Positions 9,556 through 18,697 of a DNA stretch of 64,000 bases are shown here, piece by piece (the first letter of the stretch is position 1; each line of letters starts with the position of its first letter). The stretch is from Streptococcus suis (GTDB taxonomy: Bacteria; Bacillota; Bacilli; Lactobacillales; Streptococcaceae): NCBI RefSeq assembly GCF_902702775.1, contig NZ_LR738724.1, positions 2,108,001 to 2,172,000 on the forward strand, written 5' to 3'. The notes beneath the pieces were generated by a model that saw nothing but the letters and a program-made list of their open reading frames with translations, made no database searches and was not told the DNA's origin. The position numbers were made by a program, and so were the translations under genes.

Positions 9556-10539
9556 ATGCGTGCAACCATCAAAGATGTGGCTAAATTAGCTGGTGTCTCG
9601 CCATCTACAGTTACTCGTGTCATTCAAAATAGCTCTGCCATTAGCCAAAAAACGAAAGACTTGGTGCGGAAAGCCATGGCGGATCTCAACTACCATCCAA
9701 ACCTCAACGCTCGAAGCCTAGTTTCTAGCTATACACAGGTTATCGGACTGGTTTTGCCAGATGACTCGGATGTTTTCTATCAAAACCCCTTCTTCCCTAC
9801 TGCCTTACGAGGAATTTCTCAAGTTGCAGCAGATCATAATTATGCCATCCAAATCTCCACAGGAAAGAATGAAGAACAGCGTCTAGAAGCGATTTCTCAG
9901 ATGGTCTACGGCAAACGAGTGGATGGACTCATCTTCCTCTATTCCAAGCCCGACGATCCATTGGTACAATTGGCTATCCAACACAAATTCCCCTTCCTCA
10001 TTCTTGGTAAGGCGGATTCTCCATTCATATCACTAGTTGATAATGATAATATCCAGGCCGGCTTTGAAGCTACCAACTACTTCATCAATAAAGGTTACAA
10101 AAACATTGCCTTCGTCGCTGGTAACAAAGAGTTGGTCGTATCTCAAGACCGTTATACAGGTTACAAGAACGCCCTTAAATCGCACAATATTCCCCTGGAT
10201 GAAAACAAGGTCAAGTTTGTGTCTGGCTTCCTTCTCGAAGATAGTGCCTATAAAATTTCTAAGAAATTACTCAAACAAGACCTGGATGCAATCGTCACAA
10301 CCGACACTTCCGTTGCCGAAGGTGTTGTCAAATATCTCAACGAAGTCGGAGTCAAACTTCCTATCATTTCTTTCGACTCCGTCAAGCCAAAACTAGATAT
10401 TGAAGCCTACGTTGACGTCCACGCTATTAAACTAGGACGTGTCGCATTCAACACCCTGCACCAAATCATCAATGACAACAAGGAAGACAAGCAAGTCTGC
10501 TACCGACGTGTCATTCCACATACCATTACCGAACTCTAA
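9556..10539 (+). CDS. malR: LacI-family maltose operon repressor
   Basis: 327 aa. N-terminal LacI HTH (TIKDVAKLAGVSPSTVTRVI) with the hinge helix NLNARSLVS, then a periplasmic-binding-like effector domain (GLVLPDDSDVFYQNPFF, FVAGNKELVVSQDRYTGY). It probably represses malX and malQ through the CGCAAACG-type operators in the divergent region and is relieved by maltodextrins. RBS AGGAGG. It sits in the operon it regulates. Confidence 0.93.
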   Translation: MRATIKDVAKLAGVSPSTVTRVIQNSSAISQKTKDLVRKAMADLNYHPNLNARSLVSSYTQVIGLVLPDDSDVFYQNPFFPTALRGISQVAADHNYAIQISTGKNEEQRLEAISQMVYGKRVDGLIFLYSKPDDPLVQLAIQHKFPFLILGKADSPFISLVDNDNIQAGFEATNYFINKGYKNIAFVAGNKELVVSQDRYTGYKNALKSHNIPLDENKVKFVSGFLLEDSAYKISKKLLKQDLDAIVTTDTSVAEGVVKYLNEVGVKLPIISFDSVKPKLDIEAYVDVHAIKLGRVAFNTLHQIINDNKEDKQVCYRRVIPHTITEL

Positions 10540-10562
10540 CTTAGAAAGGAGCCTTTTGGCTC

Positions 10563-12614
10563 ATGGCATTACGACAATTCCAAGCATTCCTTGATGATGT
10601 AGCAACTATTCGCTTGGTCATGGAAAAACGATTCGACTCCGAACATATGAGCTTCTCACTCGAATCAAATGATGCTACGTCTCAACTTTTTATCCATTCC
10701 TGTCTAGAAGTAGACAATCTCGTTATCTATTATCTAACCAGCCTCCATGCATTGACATTGGACAAGGACTATACCATCTACGACCAGGACCGTAATAAAG
10801 CTGAACTCGGCTATGGTCATATCGTTCGCTCGACACTTTTTGAACAAAGTTATACATACAATGGGCAAGACTTGGGAGCAACCTATCGACCAGAGGCAAC
10901 AACCTTTAAGTTATGGGCACCTATTTCTAAGCAAGTTTTTCTTGTTCTAGAAGGAAACCCACATGCAATGACTAAGGGAGCAAAAGGAGTTTGGGAAATT
11001 ACTGTTGAAGGAGACCTAGAAGCGCACAGCTATCACTATCTCCACAAAGTAAACGGTGAATGGATTTCCGTTCACGATCCCTATGCCCTGTCTTCCACAG
11101 CCAACTCAGGTGACAGCTACGTTATCAATCCAGATAAACTTCATAAAATCCGTCGTGCTAAGACCCAACGACCTATCTCTCAGGCCATTATCTATGAAAT
11201 GAGCGTCCGTGATTTCTCATGGCAAAAAGAAGCTGGTTTCAAGCATCGCAGTCAATTTCTCGGATTGACAGAGTCTCCTACCATGGATGGAATGAAGCTA
11301 GGAATGGATTACATCAGAGAACTAGGCGTTACCCATATTCAATTATTGCCTGTTTATGATTTTGGCAGTGTAGATGAAAATAAACCCCAAGCTGTTTACA
11401 ACTGGGGCTACGACCCTATGCAATACAATCTGCCAGAAGGTTCTTATTCTAGCCAACCAAACGATCCTTACGCACGTATTCTAGAGCTACAAGAAGCTAT
11501 TCAGGCCTACCATGATGCAGATATTTCAGTTATTATGGACGTTGTTTACAACCACGTCTATCATGCTGAAAAGTACGCATTTGAGCTCATCGTTCCAGGC
11601 TACTTCTATCGCTATGATGACCACGGCATGCGAACAGACGGGACATTCTGCGGTAACGACGTTGCCAGCGAGCGCAGTATGGTCCGCAACTACATCAAAC
11701 AATCCCTTCGCCAATGGCTTGAACTCTATGGTTTTGATGGCTTCCGTTTCGACCTTATGGGTATTTTAGATAGCGAAACAATCAACCAGATTCAAACTGA
11801 ATTATCTGCCATTTACCCAAATGTCTACCTCTATGGTGAAGGATGGAAAATGGCAACAGGCCTCGAATTTGAAAAGCTGGCTCATCAGTACAATGCAGAG
11901 CAGTTACCTGAAATCAGCTTCTTCAACGACGATTACCGTGATACCTTTAAGAAACTCTTGCTCAATCCAAACCGTCTAGTAGATAAGCAATTGCACGAAA
12001 AGGTACAACATCTCCTGACTGGTAGCCGATTAAGCCATTTCTTAACGCCTCAACAGTCCCTTAACTACATCGAATGCCATGATAATGCTACAGCATTTGA
12101 CTATTTCCATATTGAGAATCCAAACTGGACACCTCAACAGCAGAAACGTGCTGCAAGTTTTGGTCTCCAGCTCATCTTAATCTCTCAGGGTATGGCCTTC
12201 ATTCACAGCGGACAGGAATTTTTCCGTACAAAAGATGAAATAGATAATACTTACAATGTCCCTGACCGTATCAACCGTCTGGACTGGACACGAGCTATTC
12301 GCTATAAGGAACATATCGAATTCATTCAGGAATTAATTACCTTCCGCAAAAATAATCCAATACTCAGCCAGGATAACTACGAAAGTATCCAAGAAACTTG
12401 TGATTTCTACTGGTTAACTGAATATGTTCTTCGCTATCAAGTGACAAGTGAAGAAAAGACCATTCAATTTATCATCAACTTTGCGGATAGCGACTTTACC
12501 TATGAACGTGAAAAAAATAAGACAGTTCTCTACAACTATCCTCCAGTCGAAGAGTGTGATCAGCAAGAAATCACAATTGCAGGACAGAGTATTTGCATTT
12601 TAGAAGACAAATAG
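10563..12614 (+). CDS. pulA: type I pullulanase (intracellular debranching enzyme)
   Basis: 683-aa GH13 enzyme that hydrolyses alpha-1,6 branches of imported dextrins or glycogen. It carries the type I pullulanase signature YNWGYDP, an N-terminal CBM48-like domain (TFKLWAPISKQVFLVLEG), and catalytic motifs GFRFDLMG (nucleophile Asp397), LYGEGW (acid/base Glu426) and ECHDN (Asp507). There is no signal peptide or LPXTG, so it is cytosolic, unlike the large surface pullulanases of streptococci. It lies 23 bp after malR and is likely co-transcribed. Confidence 0.93.
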   Translation: MALRQFQAFLDDVATIRLVMEKRFDSEHMSFSLESNDATSQLFIHSCLEVDNLVIYYLTSLHALTLDKDYTIYDQDRNKAELGYGHIVRSTLFEQSYTYNGQDLGATYRPEATTFKLWAPISKQVFLVLEGNPHAMTKGAKGVWEITVEGDLEAHSYHYLHKVNGEWISVHDPYALSSTANSGDSYVINPDKLHKIRRAKTQRPISQAIIYEMSVRDFSWQKEAGFKHRSQFLGLTESPTMDGMKLGMDYIRELGVTHIQLLPVYDFGSVDENKPQAVYNWGYDPMQYNLPEGSYSSQPNDPYARILELQEAIQAYHDADISVIMDVVYNHVYHAEKYAFELIVPGYFYRYDDHGMRTDGTFCGNDVASERSMVRNYIKQSLRQWLELYGFDGFRFDLMGILDSETINQIQTELSAIYPNVYLYGEGWKMATGLEFEKLAHQYNAEQLPEISFFNDDYRDTFKKLLLNPNRLVDKQLHEKVQHLLTGSRLSHFLTPQQSLNYIECHDNATAFDYFHIENPNWTPQQQKRAASFGLQLILISQGMAFIHSGQEFFRTKDEIDNTYNVPDRINRLDWTRAIRYKEHIEFIQELITFRKNNPILSQDNYESIQETCDFYWLTEYVLRYQVTSEEKTIQFIINFADSDFTYEREKNKTVLYNYPPVEECDQQEITIAGQSICILEDK

Positions 12615-12689
12615 GACTTTAGACCGATGAAACACGATATAGTCTGAGGTATACTATAGTCAATCCTAAATATTTTTCATAATCTCCTT

Positions 12690-12722
12690 AAAACTCACTG
12701 GTCACGCTGGTGAGTTTTTTTG
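12690..12722 (+). terminator. terminator of the mal operon
   Basis: Stem AAACTCAC / GTGAGTTT (12691-12698, 12710-12717) followed by T's, downstream of pulA. Confidence 0.8.
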
Positions 12723-12728
12723 TGTGAC

Positions 12729-12757
12729 AAAAAAACAACCCAGCATAAAGCTGAGTT
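12729..12757 (-). terminator. terminator of nrdI
   Basis: Minus-strand stem AACTCAGC / GCTGGGTT (one G-U pair, 5-nt loop), then a G followed by a run of seven T's. Confidence 0.8.
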
Positions 12758-12765
12758 GAGGCTCT

Positions 12766-13215
12766 TTACATCAATTCCATTATCTTCCGACCAATGCGTT
12801 CAATGTCATTCTGCATCCCTCTGAGTTCAAAGGTGTCTATAACAGGAAAATTAAATCGCTCAGCATATTGCTTAGCAGTCAGACAATATTGGTTGTTGAA
12901 ATTCCGATTGCCTGAGCCAACGACACCCAGACAGAGCTCTGCATTGGTCCCCAAAGCGATAAAATCTCCAAGAGGATTGGTCAGAATTTCCACATCTCCG
13001 TTGTCCACTCCATTTCCACCTTCTAAGTAGGTTGGTAAAAAGGCGACAAGGGGTGCATCTAGCTGATAGAAAGGAATATCCTGCTTGACCAAATCTTTAA
13101 CATGGACCAGTTCAACCTCCCAGTCAGTTTGAAATTGTAAAAAGGACTTTAGGCGTTTCACAAAACTTTCTGTATTGCCACTCAAACTGATGTAAACCAA
13201 ATATATTTTCTTCAT
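12766..13215 (-). CDS. nrdI: ribonucleotide reductase flavodoxin NrdI
   Basis: 149-aa flavoprotein that helps form the Mn(III)2-tyrosyl radical of class Ib ribonucleotide reductase NrdF. It has the flavodoxin-like start KIYLVYISLSGNTESFVKRL and the glycine-rich FMN loops LEGGNGVDNGD and GVVGSGNRNFNNQYC. No nrdE/nrdF is adjacent, so the partner genes are elsewhere. The promoter carries two NrdR-like boxes. Confidence 0.93.
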   Translation of the reverse strand: MKKIYLVYISLSGNTESFVKRLKSFLQFQTDWEVELVHVKDLVKQDIPFYQLDAPLVAFLPTYLEGGNGVDNGDVEILTNPLGDFIALGTNAELCLGVVGSGNRNFNNQYCLTAKQYAERFNFPVIDTFELRGMQNDIERIGRKIMELM

Positions 13216-13236
13216 ACATTTCCTCTTTATATAAAA

Positions 13237-13290
13237 ACACTACATGTAGACTGTAAATACTATTTTACTCCTACATGTAGTGTTTGTCAA
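13237..13290 (-). promoter_or_regulatory. nrdI promoter with two NrdR-like boxes
   Basis: Minus-strand -35 TTGACA (13290-13285), 17 nt, -10 TAAAAT (13267-13262). Two CTACATGTAG-centred 16-mers, at 13237-13252 and 13269-13284, start 32 bp apart, which is three helical turns. One fills the -35/-10 spacer and the other lies just downstream. This matches the paired-box arrangement of the ATP-cone repressor NrdR. Confidence 0.75.
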
Positions 13291-14223
13291 TCAGTCGCTT
13301 TCCACAAACCGACCAATAATATTAACGTTGTCAGCTACCGATACAAAGGCTTTGGGGTCTGCCTTTTTCATAATATGCTTGAAATCATTGAACTCTGCAC
13401 GAGTGATGATGGTAATGAGAATCGTCTTTTGCTCATGGTTATAAGCACCCTCAGCACCGTTGATAATGGTCACACCGCGATTGAGCTTCTTATGGATTTT
13501 CTTAATGACTCGTTCAGGATGATTGGTAATAATCATGGCCTGCATCCGTTTTTGTTTCACGAAAATCGCATCTGTCATGCGACTGGAGATAAACAGCGCA
13601 ACCATTGAATACAGGGCATATTGCCAGCCAAAGGTCATCCCTGCAATCAACATAATCATAATATTGACAATCAAGGAAATGGAACCAACTTGACGTCCCG
13701 TCTTCTTGCGAATAATAATAGAGACGATATCAGTACCACCACTGGATACATTGTTCCTAAGCGCAAAGCCAATCCCAGTTCCCAGCATGAGACCACCGAA
13801 AATAGCATTGACTAACGGATCCGTCGTCAGGGTAACTGGCGGCATAAATTGGATAAAGAAAGAACTGAAGGATACCGTAATAAAGGTAAAGATAGTAAAT
13901 TTATAACCAATTTTATACCAGGCTAAGATAAGCAAGGGGATGTTCAGACCGTAGTAGACCACCGCAATCGGTACATTCCAACCAGCGTAAGAAGATGCCA
14001 GAGCAGAAACAATTTGTGCAAGACCAGTAACTCCAGACGAATAGACATTCCCTGGTCTAAAGAAAAAATTGACTGCAATACTAGATAGGAGTCCATAAAT
14101 AATGGACCCCGATATCCGTTCAGCATATTTTTCCCGAGAAATTCCCAAAATGACCGACCAAAACTTATTCTTTCTGGCCTTTCTTAAAAAGCGTACACGC
14201 TGTTTTCTGAAAAATTTATTCAT
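13291..14223 (-). CDS. YitT family membrane protein (DUF161/DUF2179)
   Basis: 310 aa. Five or six helices ([32 protein letters not shown], and others) are followed by a C-terminal cytosolic DUF2179 domain ([19 protein letters not shown]). [10 protein letters not shown] and [12 protein letters not shown] are typical of the family. The transport substrate is unknown. The ATG at 14223 overlaps the end of aspS by 8 bp and has no clear RBS; a TTG two codons upstream is alternative. Translational coupling to aspS is likely. Confidence 0.85.
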   Translation of the reverse strand: MNKFFRKQRVRFLRKARKNKFWSVILGISREKYAERISGSIIYGLLSSIAVNFFFRPGNVYSSGVTGLAQIVSALASSYAGWNVPIAVVYYGLNIPLLILAWYKIGYKFTIFTFITVSFSSFFIQFMPPVTLTTDPLVNAIFGGLMLGTGIGFALRNNVSSGGTDIVSIIIRKKTGRQVGSISLIVNIMIMLIAGMTFGWQYALYSMVALFISSRMTDAIFVKQKRMQAMIITNHPERVIKKIHKKLNRGVTIINGAEGAYNHEQKTILITIITRAEFNDFKHIMKKADPKAFVSVADNVNIIGRFVESD

Positions 14224-15967
14224 TTTCAAGTGTAATGTCTAAAGCCAATTCCTCTAATTGAGCTGATGCAACCGTACTTGGTGCCTGTGTCATCGGATCA
14301 GATGCCTTGTTATTCTTCGGAAAGGCGATAACTTCACGAATATTATCCTCACCAGCCAATAACATGACAAAGCGGTCCAAACCGATAGCCAATCCACCGT
14401 GTGGTGGGAAGCCGTAGTCCATAGCTTCAAGCAAGAAACCAAACTGCTCATGCGCATCTTCAGCTGAGAAACCAAGAGCCTTGAACATCCGTTCTTGCAT
14501 ATCTTTTTGGTTGATACGAAGGCTACCGCCACCTAATTCATAACCGTTCAAAACGATATCGTAGGCAACTGCACGAACCTGTGCCAAATCACCATCCAAA
14601 TGATGAGCTGTTTCTTCCGTCGGCAAAGTGAATGGGTGGTGGGCACTCATGTAGCGACCTTCTTCTTCCGACCACTCAAACATTGGCCAGTCTACAATCC
14701 AGAGGAAGTTGAATTTGCTTTCGTCAATCAAACCTTGCTCTTTTGCCAAGCGGTTACGCAAAGCTCCCAAGGTATTATTGGCTACTTCCAATTCATCCGC
14801 CACAAAGAGAACCAGGTCCTTGTTCTCAAGTTGTAAACTTGCTGTCAACTTATCTGTAATACCTGTCAAGAACTTAGCAACTGGACCCGCTAATTCTCCC
14901 TTGTCTACTTTAACCCAAGCAAGTCCCTTGGCACCAAATTGTTTGGCGTATTCTGTTAATTTATCAATGTCTTTACGTGAGTAGCTATCCGCCGCACCCT
15001 TGACCACAATGGCTTTGACAACTGGTGCTTCTGAGAAGACTTTGAAATCAACTTCCTTGACAAGTTCTGTCAAGTCTTGCAAAAGCATTTCAAAACGAGT
15101 ATCTGGTTTGTCTGAACCATAGAAATTCATAGCATGGTCATAGGCCATACGAGGGAATGGCAAGGTCACATCGATTCCTTTGGTATCTTTCAAAACCTTA
15201 GCAATCAAGCCTTCTACGATGTCTTGGATTTCAACCTCATTCAAGAATGAGGTTTCTAAGTCCACCTGTGTAAACTCAGGTTGACGGTCCCCACGCAAGT
15301 CCTCATCGCGGAAACACTTAACGATTTGGTAGTAACGGTCAAAACCAGCATTCATCAAAAGCTGCTTAGTAATCTGTGGACTTTGTGGCAGGGCATAGAA
15401 ATGACCTTTTGACACACGAGATGGTACCAAGTAGTCGCGTGCACCTTCTGGTGTTGACTTAGTCAACATTGGCGTCTCCACATCAATAAATTCCAAGTCA
15501 TCCAGATAATTGCGAATGCTGTGGGTTACAGCTGCACGCAATTTGAAGTTGTTGAGCATTTCTGGACGACGAAGATCCAAATAACGGTAACGAAGACGGG
15601 TATCATCACTGGCTTCAATGCCGTCCTTGATTTCAAACGGAGTTGTCTTAGCCGTGTTCAACACTGTCAAGCTGGTTACTTGCAGTTCAACAGCTCCTGT
15701 CGGGATATTGTCGTTAGCTTGCTCACGCTCCACAACCGTTCCTGTTACTTCGATAACAAACTCGGAACGAAGACTCTCCGCTTTTACCATCACTTCAGCT
15801 TCAACTGACTCAGGGTTAATCACCAATTGCATAATACCTTCACGGTCACGCAAGTCAATGAAAATCAGACCACCCAAGTCACGACGACGGCCAACCCAAC
15901 CTTTCAAAGTAATTTCCTGTCCGACATGTTCTTTACGAACACGTCCAGCGTACATAGAACGTTTCAT
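14216..15967 (-). CDS. aspS: aspartyl-tRNA synthetase
   Basis: Class IIb synthetase of normal bacterial length, 583 aa. OB-fold anticodon domain ([22 protein letters not shown]), catalytic core with FLVP-type loop [20 protein letters not shown], motif 2 [16 protein letters not shown], bacterial GAD insertion, and motif 3 [15 protein letters not shown]. The promoter has an extended -10 (TGGTAGAAT) about 40 bases upstream of the start. No histidyl-tRNA synthetase gene precedes it in this window, though hisS-aspS pairing is common. Confidence 0.97.
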   Translation of the reverse strand: MKRSMYAGRVRKEHVGQEITLKGWVGRRRDLGGLIFIDLRDREGIMQLVINPESVEAEVMVKAESLRSEFVIEVTGTVVEREQANDNIPTGAVELQVTSLTVLNTAKTTPFEIKDGIEASDDTRLRYRYLDLRRPEMLNNFKLRAAVTHSIRNYLDDLEFIDVETPMLTKSTPEGARDYLVPSRVSKGHFYALPQSPQITKQLLMNAGFDRYYQIVKCFRDEDLRGDRQPEFTQVDLETSFLNEVEIQDIVEGLIAKVLKDTKGIDVTLPFPRMAYDHAMNFYGSDKPDTRFEMLLQDLTELVKEVDFKVFSEAPVVKAIVVKGAADSYSRKDIDKLTEYAKQFGAKGLAWVKVDKGELAGPVAKFLTGITDKLTASLQLENKDLVLFVADELEVANNTLGALRNRLAKEQGLIDESKFNFLWIVDWPMFEWSEEEGRYMSAHHPFTLPTEETAHHLDGDLAQVRAVAYDIVLNGYELGGGSLRINQKDMQERMFKALGFSAEDAHEQFGFLLEAMDYGFPPHGGLAIGLDRFVMLLAGEDNIREVIAFPKNNKASDPMTQAPSTVASAQLEELALDITLENE

Positions 15968-16042
15968 TTTCTTCCTCTTTTACTGATTTTATACCTATTC
16001 ATTCTACCATAAAATGGCTGATTTTTGGGGGAAATTGCCGAG

Positions 16043-16094
16043 AAAAATCTAAGAAACTGTATTCACCGTTCAGCACACCTATCTTAGATTTTTT
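16043..16094. terminator. possible terminator hairpin upstream of aspS
   Basis: 11-bp arms AAAAATCTAAG / CTTAGATTTTT separated by a 29-nt loop, with T-rich ends on both strands. Loop size makes it weaker than the others. It lies in the 231-bp gap before aspS, which otherwise shows only the aspS promoter. Confidence 0.45.
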
Positions 16095-16186
16095 ATTCAG
16101 CTACTCAGCCTTATTTTTTCCAAAATATAGTCCGTATTCCTTCAAAAAACTACCTCTTATATAACTTGACTTGTGAGTACAGGCTT

Positions 16187-16213
16187 AAAAAACCAGCCTT
16201 AAACGACTGGTTT
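16187..16213 (-). terminator. terminator overlapping the end of the GNAT gene
   Basis: Minus-strand stem AACCAG / CTGGTT followed by T's. The GNAT stop codon lies in the loop. Confidence 0.65.
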
Positions 16214-16651
16214 AGTATAAAGCATATCTAAATGTGGAATGTCGTCCTCTAGATAGACTTCTGAAACCGCCTCAAAACCTAGCGAACCATAGAACTTTTC
16301 TAAATGGGCTTGGGCACCGATTTTAATCTGACTTTCTTTCCATTCGTGTGTAATATAGCGAATTGCCTGCTCCATCATTGGTCTTCCTAAGCCTTTGCCA
16401 CGATGACTTGGCTTGATAACCACACGGCCGATAGAAACTTCGTCATAGCTTAGACCAGCTGGCAAGATTCTCAAGTAAGCCACTAACTCTCCTTCATCAG
16501 TTCCCAAAAGATGAAGACAGTTTGGATCCTTTCCATCAACTTCAGGATAGGGACAGGCCTGTTCAACGACAAAGACATCAACTCTCAGTGTCAATATACC
16601 GTAAAGTTCCTGTAAACTTAGTTGGTCAAATGCTTTTATTTCCCACTGCAT
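16199..16651 (-). CDS. GNAT N-acetyltransferase, ElaA type
   Basis: 150 aa. The ElaA subfamily signature LRVDVFVVEQACPYPEVDGKD is near residues 22-42. The acetyl-CoA loop follows as IGRVVIKPSHRGKGLGRPMME, then the GAQAHLEKFYGSLGF motif. Substrate unknown. It follows the aldo/keto reductase by 9 bp on the same strand with a GGAGG-type RBS, so they are probably co-transcribed. Confidence 0.88.
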   Translation of the reverse strand: MQWEIKAFDQLSLQELYGILTLRVDVFVVEQACPYPEVDGKDPNCLHLLGTDEGELVAYLRILPAGLSYDEVSIGRVVIKPSHRGKGLGRPMMEQAIRYITHEWKESQIKIGAQAHLEKFYGSLGFEAVSEVYLEDDIPHLDMLYTKPVV

Positions 16652-16660
16652 AGCTTCCTC

Positions 16661-17572
16661 CTAGGGCAAGATGTTGCCTGCACTTTTATATATTTCGTAC
16701 CATTCTGGTCGAGTCAAGGTAATCTGACTAGCTTGTGCAATCTTGGTCAAACGTTCTGGATTCATGGACCCAACTATGGTTTGAATCTTTGCTGGATGAC
16801 GCAAAATCCAAGCTACGACAATTGTTTCATGTGAAACATTGTATCGCTCTGCTATTTCCCCAATCGTTTGATTTAAAAGAGCATAGTCAGGATGGTTGGC
16901 AAAAATACCTCGTTGCAAATCAATCAAGAAAGGAGACCAGGCTTGGATAGTGATTTTTTTAAGCTGGCAATAGTCAATCAGTCCACCATCACGCATAGTC
17001 GCAGCATCATCTTTCATATTGACATGTAGTCCTGCATCAATCAAAGGCGTATGAGCAGGAGATAGCTGCAATTGATTAACTGCAAGCGGTTGATCTAGAT
17101 AGGATTGCAATAACTCCATTTGGTAAATATTTTGGTTGCTGACGCCGAAATGATGAACCTTCCCTGCTTTTTTCAAGAGATGAAAGGCTTCTGCCACTTC
17201 CTCTGCTTCCATTAGAGCATCCGGACGGTGTAAGGCGAGAACATCTAAATATTCTGTATCCAAGCGCTTCAAAATCCCGTCCACAGATTCCAAAATATAG
17301 TCTTTTGAGAAATCAAAATAACCTTTACGAATGCCACATTTGGACTGGAGAAGCAGGTCCTCACGCTTGAGACCTGCCAACTTGGTGCCCTGAGCAAAAC
17401 GGATTTCTGACTCACCACCACCATAAATATCCGCATGGTCGAAAAAGTTGATTCCCTGTCCAACGACTGTATCTAATACTTTAGCAGTTTCCTGCTCTGT
17501 CAAACTAGCCATTCGCATACAGCCTAAAGCAATTCGTGAAACTTCTAGACCTGTTTGTCCTAATCTTTGCAT
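16661..17572 (-). CDS. aldo/keto reductase (YdhF-like)
   Basis: 303-aa NADPH-dependent TIM-barrel oxidoreductase. Catalytic tetrad context is visible as FFDHADIYGGGESE (Asp, Tyr), LLLQSKCGIRKG (Lys) and LALHRPDALM (His). C-terminal cofactor loop IVGSMNPERLTKI. Physiological substrate unknown. A cre-like site between promoter and RBS suggests carbon catabolite control. Confidence 0.88.
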   Translation of the reverse strand: MQRLGQTGLEVSRIALGCMRMASLTEQETAKVLDTVVGQGINFFDHADIYGGGESEIRFAQGTKLAGLKREDLLLQSKCGIRKGYFDFSKDYILESVDGILKRLDTEYLDVLALHRPDALMEAEEVAEAFHLLKKAGKVHHFGVSNQNIYQMELLQSYLDQPLAVNQLQLSPAHTPLIDAGLHVNMKDDAATMRDGGLIDYCQLKKITIQAWSPFLIDLQRGIFANHPDYALLNQTIGEIAERYNVSHETIVVAWILRHPAKIQTIVGSMNPERLTKIAQASQITLTRPEWYEIYKSAGNILP

Positions 17573-17585
17573 TTATCTTCTCCTT

Positions 17586-17600
17586 TGTAAACGCTTTTCA
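17586..17600 (-). promoter_or_regulatory. cre-like CcpA site upstream of aldo/keto reductase
   Basis: TGTAAACGCTTTTCA matches the core of the catabolite-responsive element consensus (12 of 14 positions). It lies just upstream of the RBS, where CcpA binding would repress. Confidence 0.5.
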
Positions 17601-17613
17601 TATTCCTTATTAT

Positions 17614-17645
17614 AACTAAAACTCAGCCGAAACTGAGTTTTAGTT
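17614..17645 (-). terminator. stem-loop ending the glycosyltransferase gene
   Basis: Perfect 13-bp stem AACTAAAACTCAG / CTGAGTTTTAGTT with a 6-nt loop, overlapping the stop codon of the upstream gene. The trailing T tract is weak. Confidence 0.6.
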
Positions 17646-18653
17646 AAAACCATAAATTCTTTTCGCGATTTTATAGACGGCATTGGAAATTTTTCGGCCT
17701 GGGTAACCGTAAAGGTTGGTTAATTGACCGAGTAACCCTTTTCGAACAATCTTAAATAGAGATGGATTGTTATCCCGAATATAGTGCCAGAGTTCCTGCT
17801 TTTTCATCATATGTTCAGCTGTTCCAGCACGATTGAGAAGAGCACAGGAGATAATGGTGGTAATTTCCACATGATTGAGCAAATAACTCCGTAAATCAGG
17901 ATTGTCAATCGCCTCCAAGTCTAAATTGTCTACCAAGATTCGATTGACTTTCAACTGCTGGTCAATTCGTTTAATCATGACAGACTCATTGACAGACTGG
18001 TCATTTCGCCCAATAAAGTAACGATAAAAATCTACTGGCAGATAGAACATCGTTTTCACAGCCTGTAAAGGGGTAAATACGAAAATATTATCCACATAGA
18101 AGGTATGTTCTGGTAGAACGAGACCAACCTCGCGCAATAAATCTGTCCTGTAAATCAAGGAATGCATCATCATGTACTGACCCTTAGAAAAGGCACCCAC
18201 ATCCTCCCAGCCGAAAATACGGTTCTCAGGTAGAGTGGATTGATAAGACATGGATTTTTTACGAGATTGTCCCTCTTTTTCGTAAACAAAGTTGGAGATA
18301 AAGGCATCAACTGGCGTATTTTCATCTTCCAAAGCCTGCAAACTCTCCAGGATCTTCAAATAGGCCCTGGTATCGACCCAGTCATCTGAATCTACAACTT
18401 TAAAGTACTTCCCCTTGGCCTCACGTATCCCTGTATTAACAGCTCCGCCATGGCCCTTATTGTCCTGATAGATGGCACGTACGTTTGAAAATTGATTCTC
18501 TAGTCCCTCTGCGATTTCCTGAGTCCGATCGGTCGACCCGTCGTTAATAATCAGAATTTCAACCTTGTCACCACCCATTACAAGGGAATGAACACAATAA
18601 TGAAGGTAGGCCTCCGAATTATAACTCGGAATGGCAATGCTTAGTAAGGTCAT
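17640..18653 (-). CDS. family 2 glycosyltransferase
   Basis: 337 aa from the ATG at 18653, which has GGAGAG upstream. Two upstream ATGs lack an RBS. GT-A fold: SIAIPSYNSEAYLHYCVHSL, nucleotide-binding IINDGSTD, KGHGGAVNTGIREAKGKY and the DXD-like VVDSDDWVD. No membrane helix, so it probably glycosylates a lipid or wall-polymer acceptor at the inner face. It lies 44 bp downstream of the GH3 beta-glucosidase gene and may belong to its transcript. Acceptor and sugar unknown. Confidence 0.85.
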   Translation of the reverse strand: MTLLSIAIPSYNSEAYLHYCVHSLVMGGDKVEILIINDGSTDRTQEIAEGLENQFSNVRAIYQDNKGHGGAVNTGIREAKGKYFKVVDSDDWVDTRAYLKILESLQALEDENTPVDAFISNFVYEKEGQSRKKSMSYQSTLPENRIFGWEDVGAFSKGQYMMMHSLIYRTDLLREVGLVLPEHTFYVDNIFVFTPLQAVKTMFYLPVDFYRYFIGRNDQSVNESVMIKRIDQQLKVNRILVDNLDLEAIDNPDLRSYLLNHVEITTIISCALLNRAGTAEHMMKKQELWHYIRDNNPSLFKIVRKGLLGQLTNLYGYPGRKISNAVYKIAKRIYGFN

Positions 18654-18697
18654 CTTTCTCTCCATTTGACACAATTTGTTACTATTTTATCACATTT

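Noticed and set aside
12676..12687. Third copy of the TTCATAATCTnn regulator motif
   Set aside because: No second repeat 21 nt away and no promoter in the right place; it lies between terminators.
15968..16198. T-box leader for aspS
   Set aside because: No T-box sequence, specifier loop or antiterminator seen; only an ordinary promoter and hairpin.
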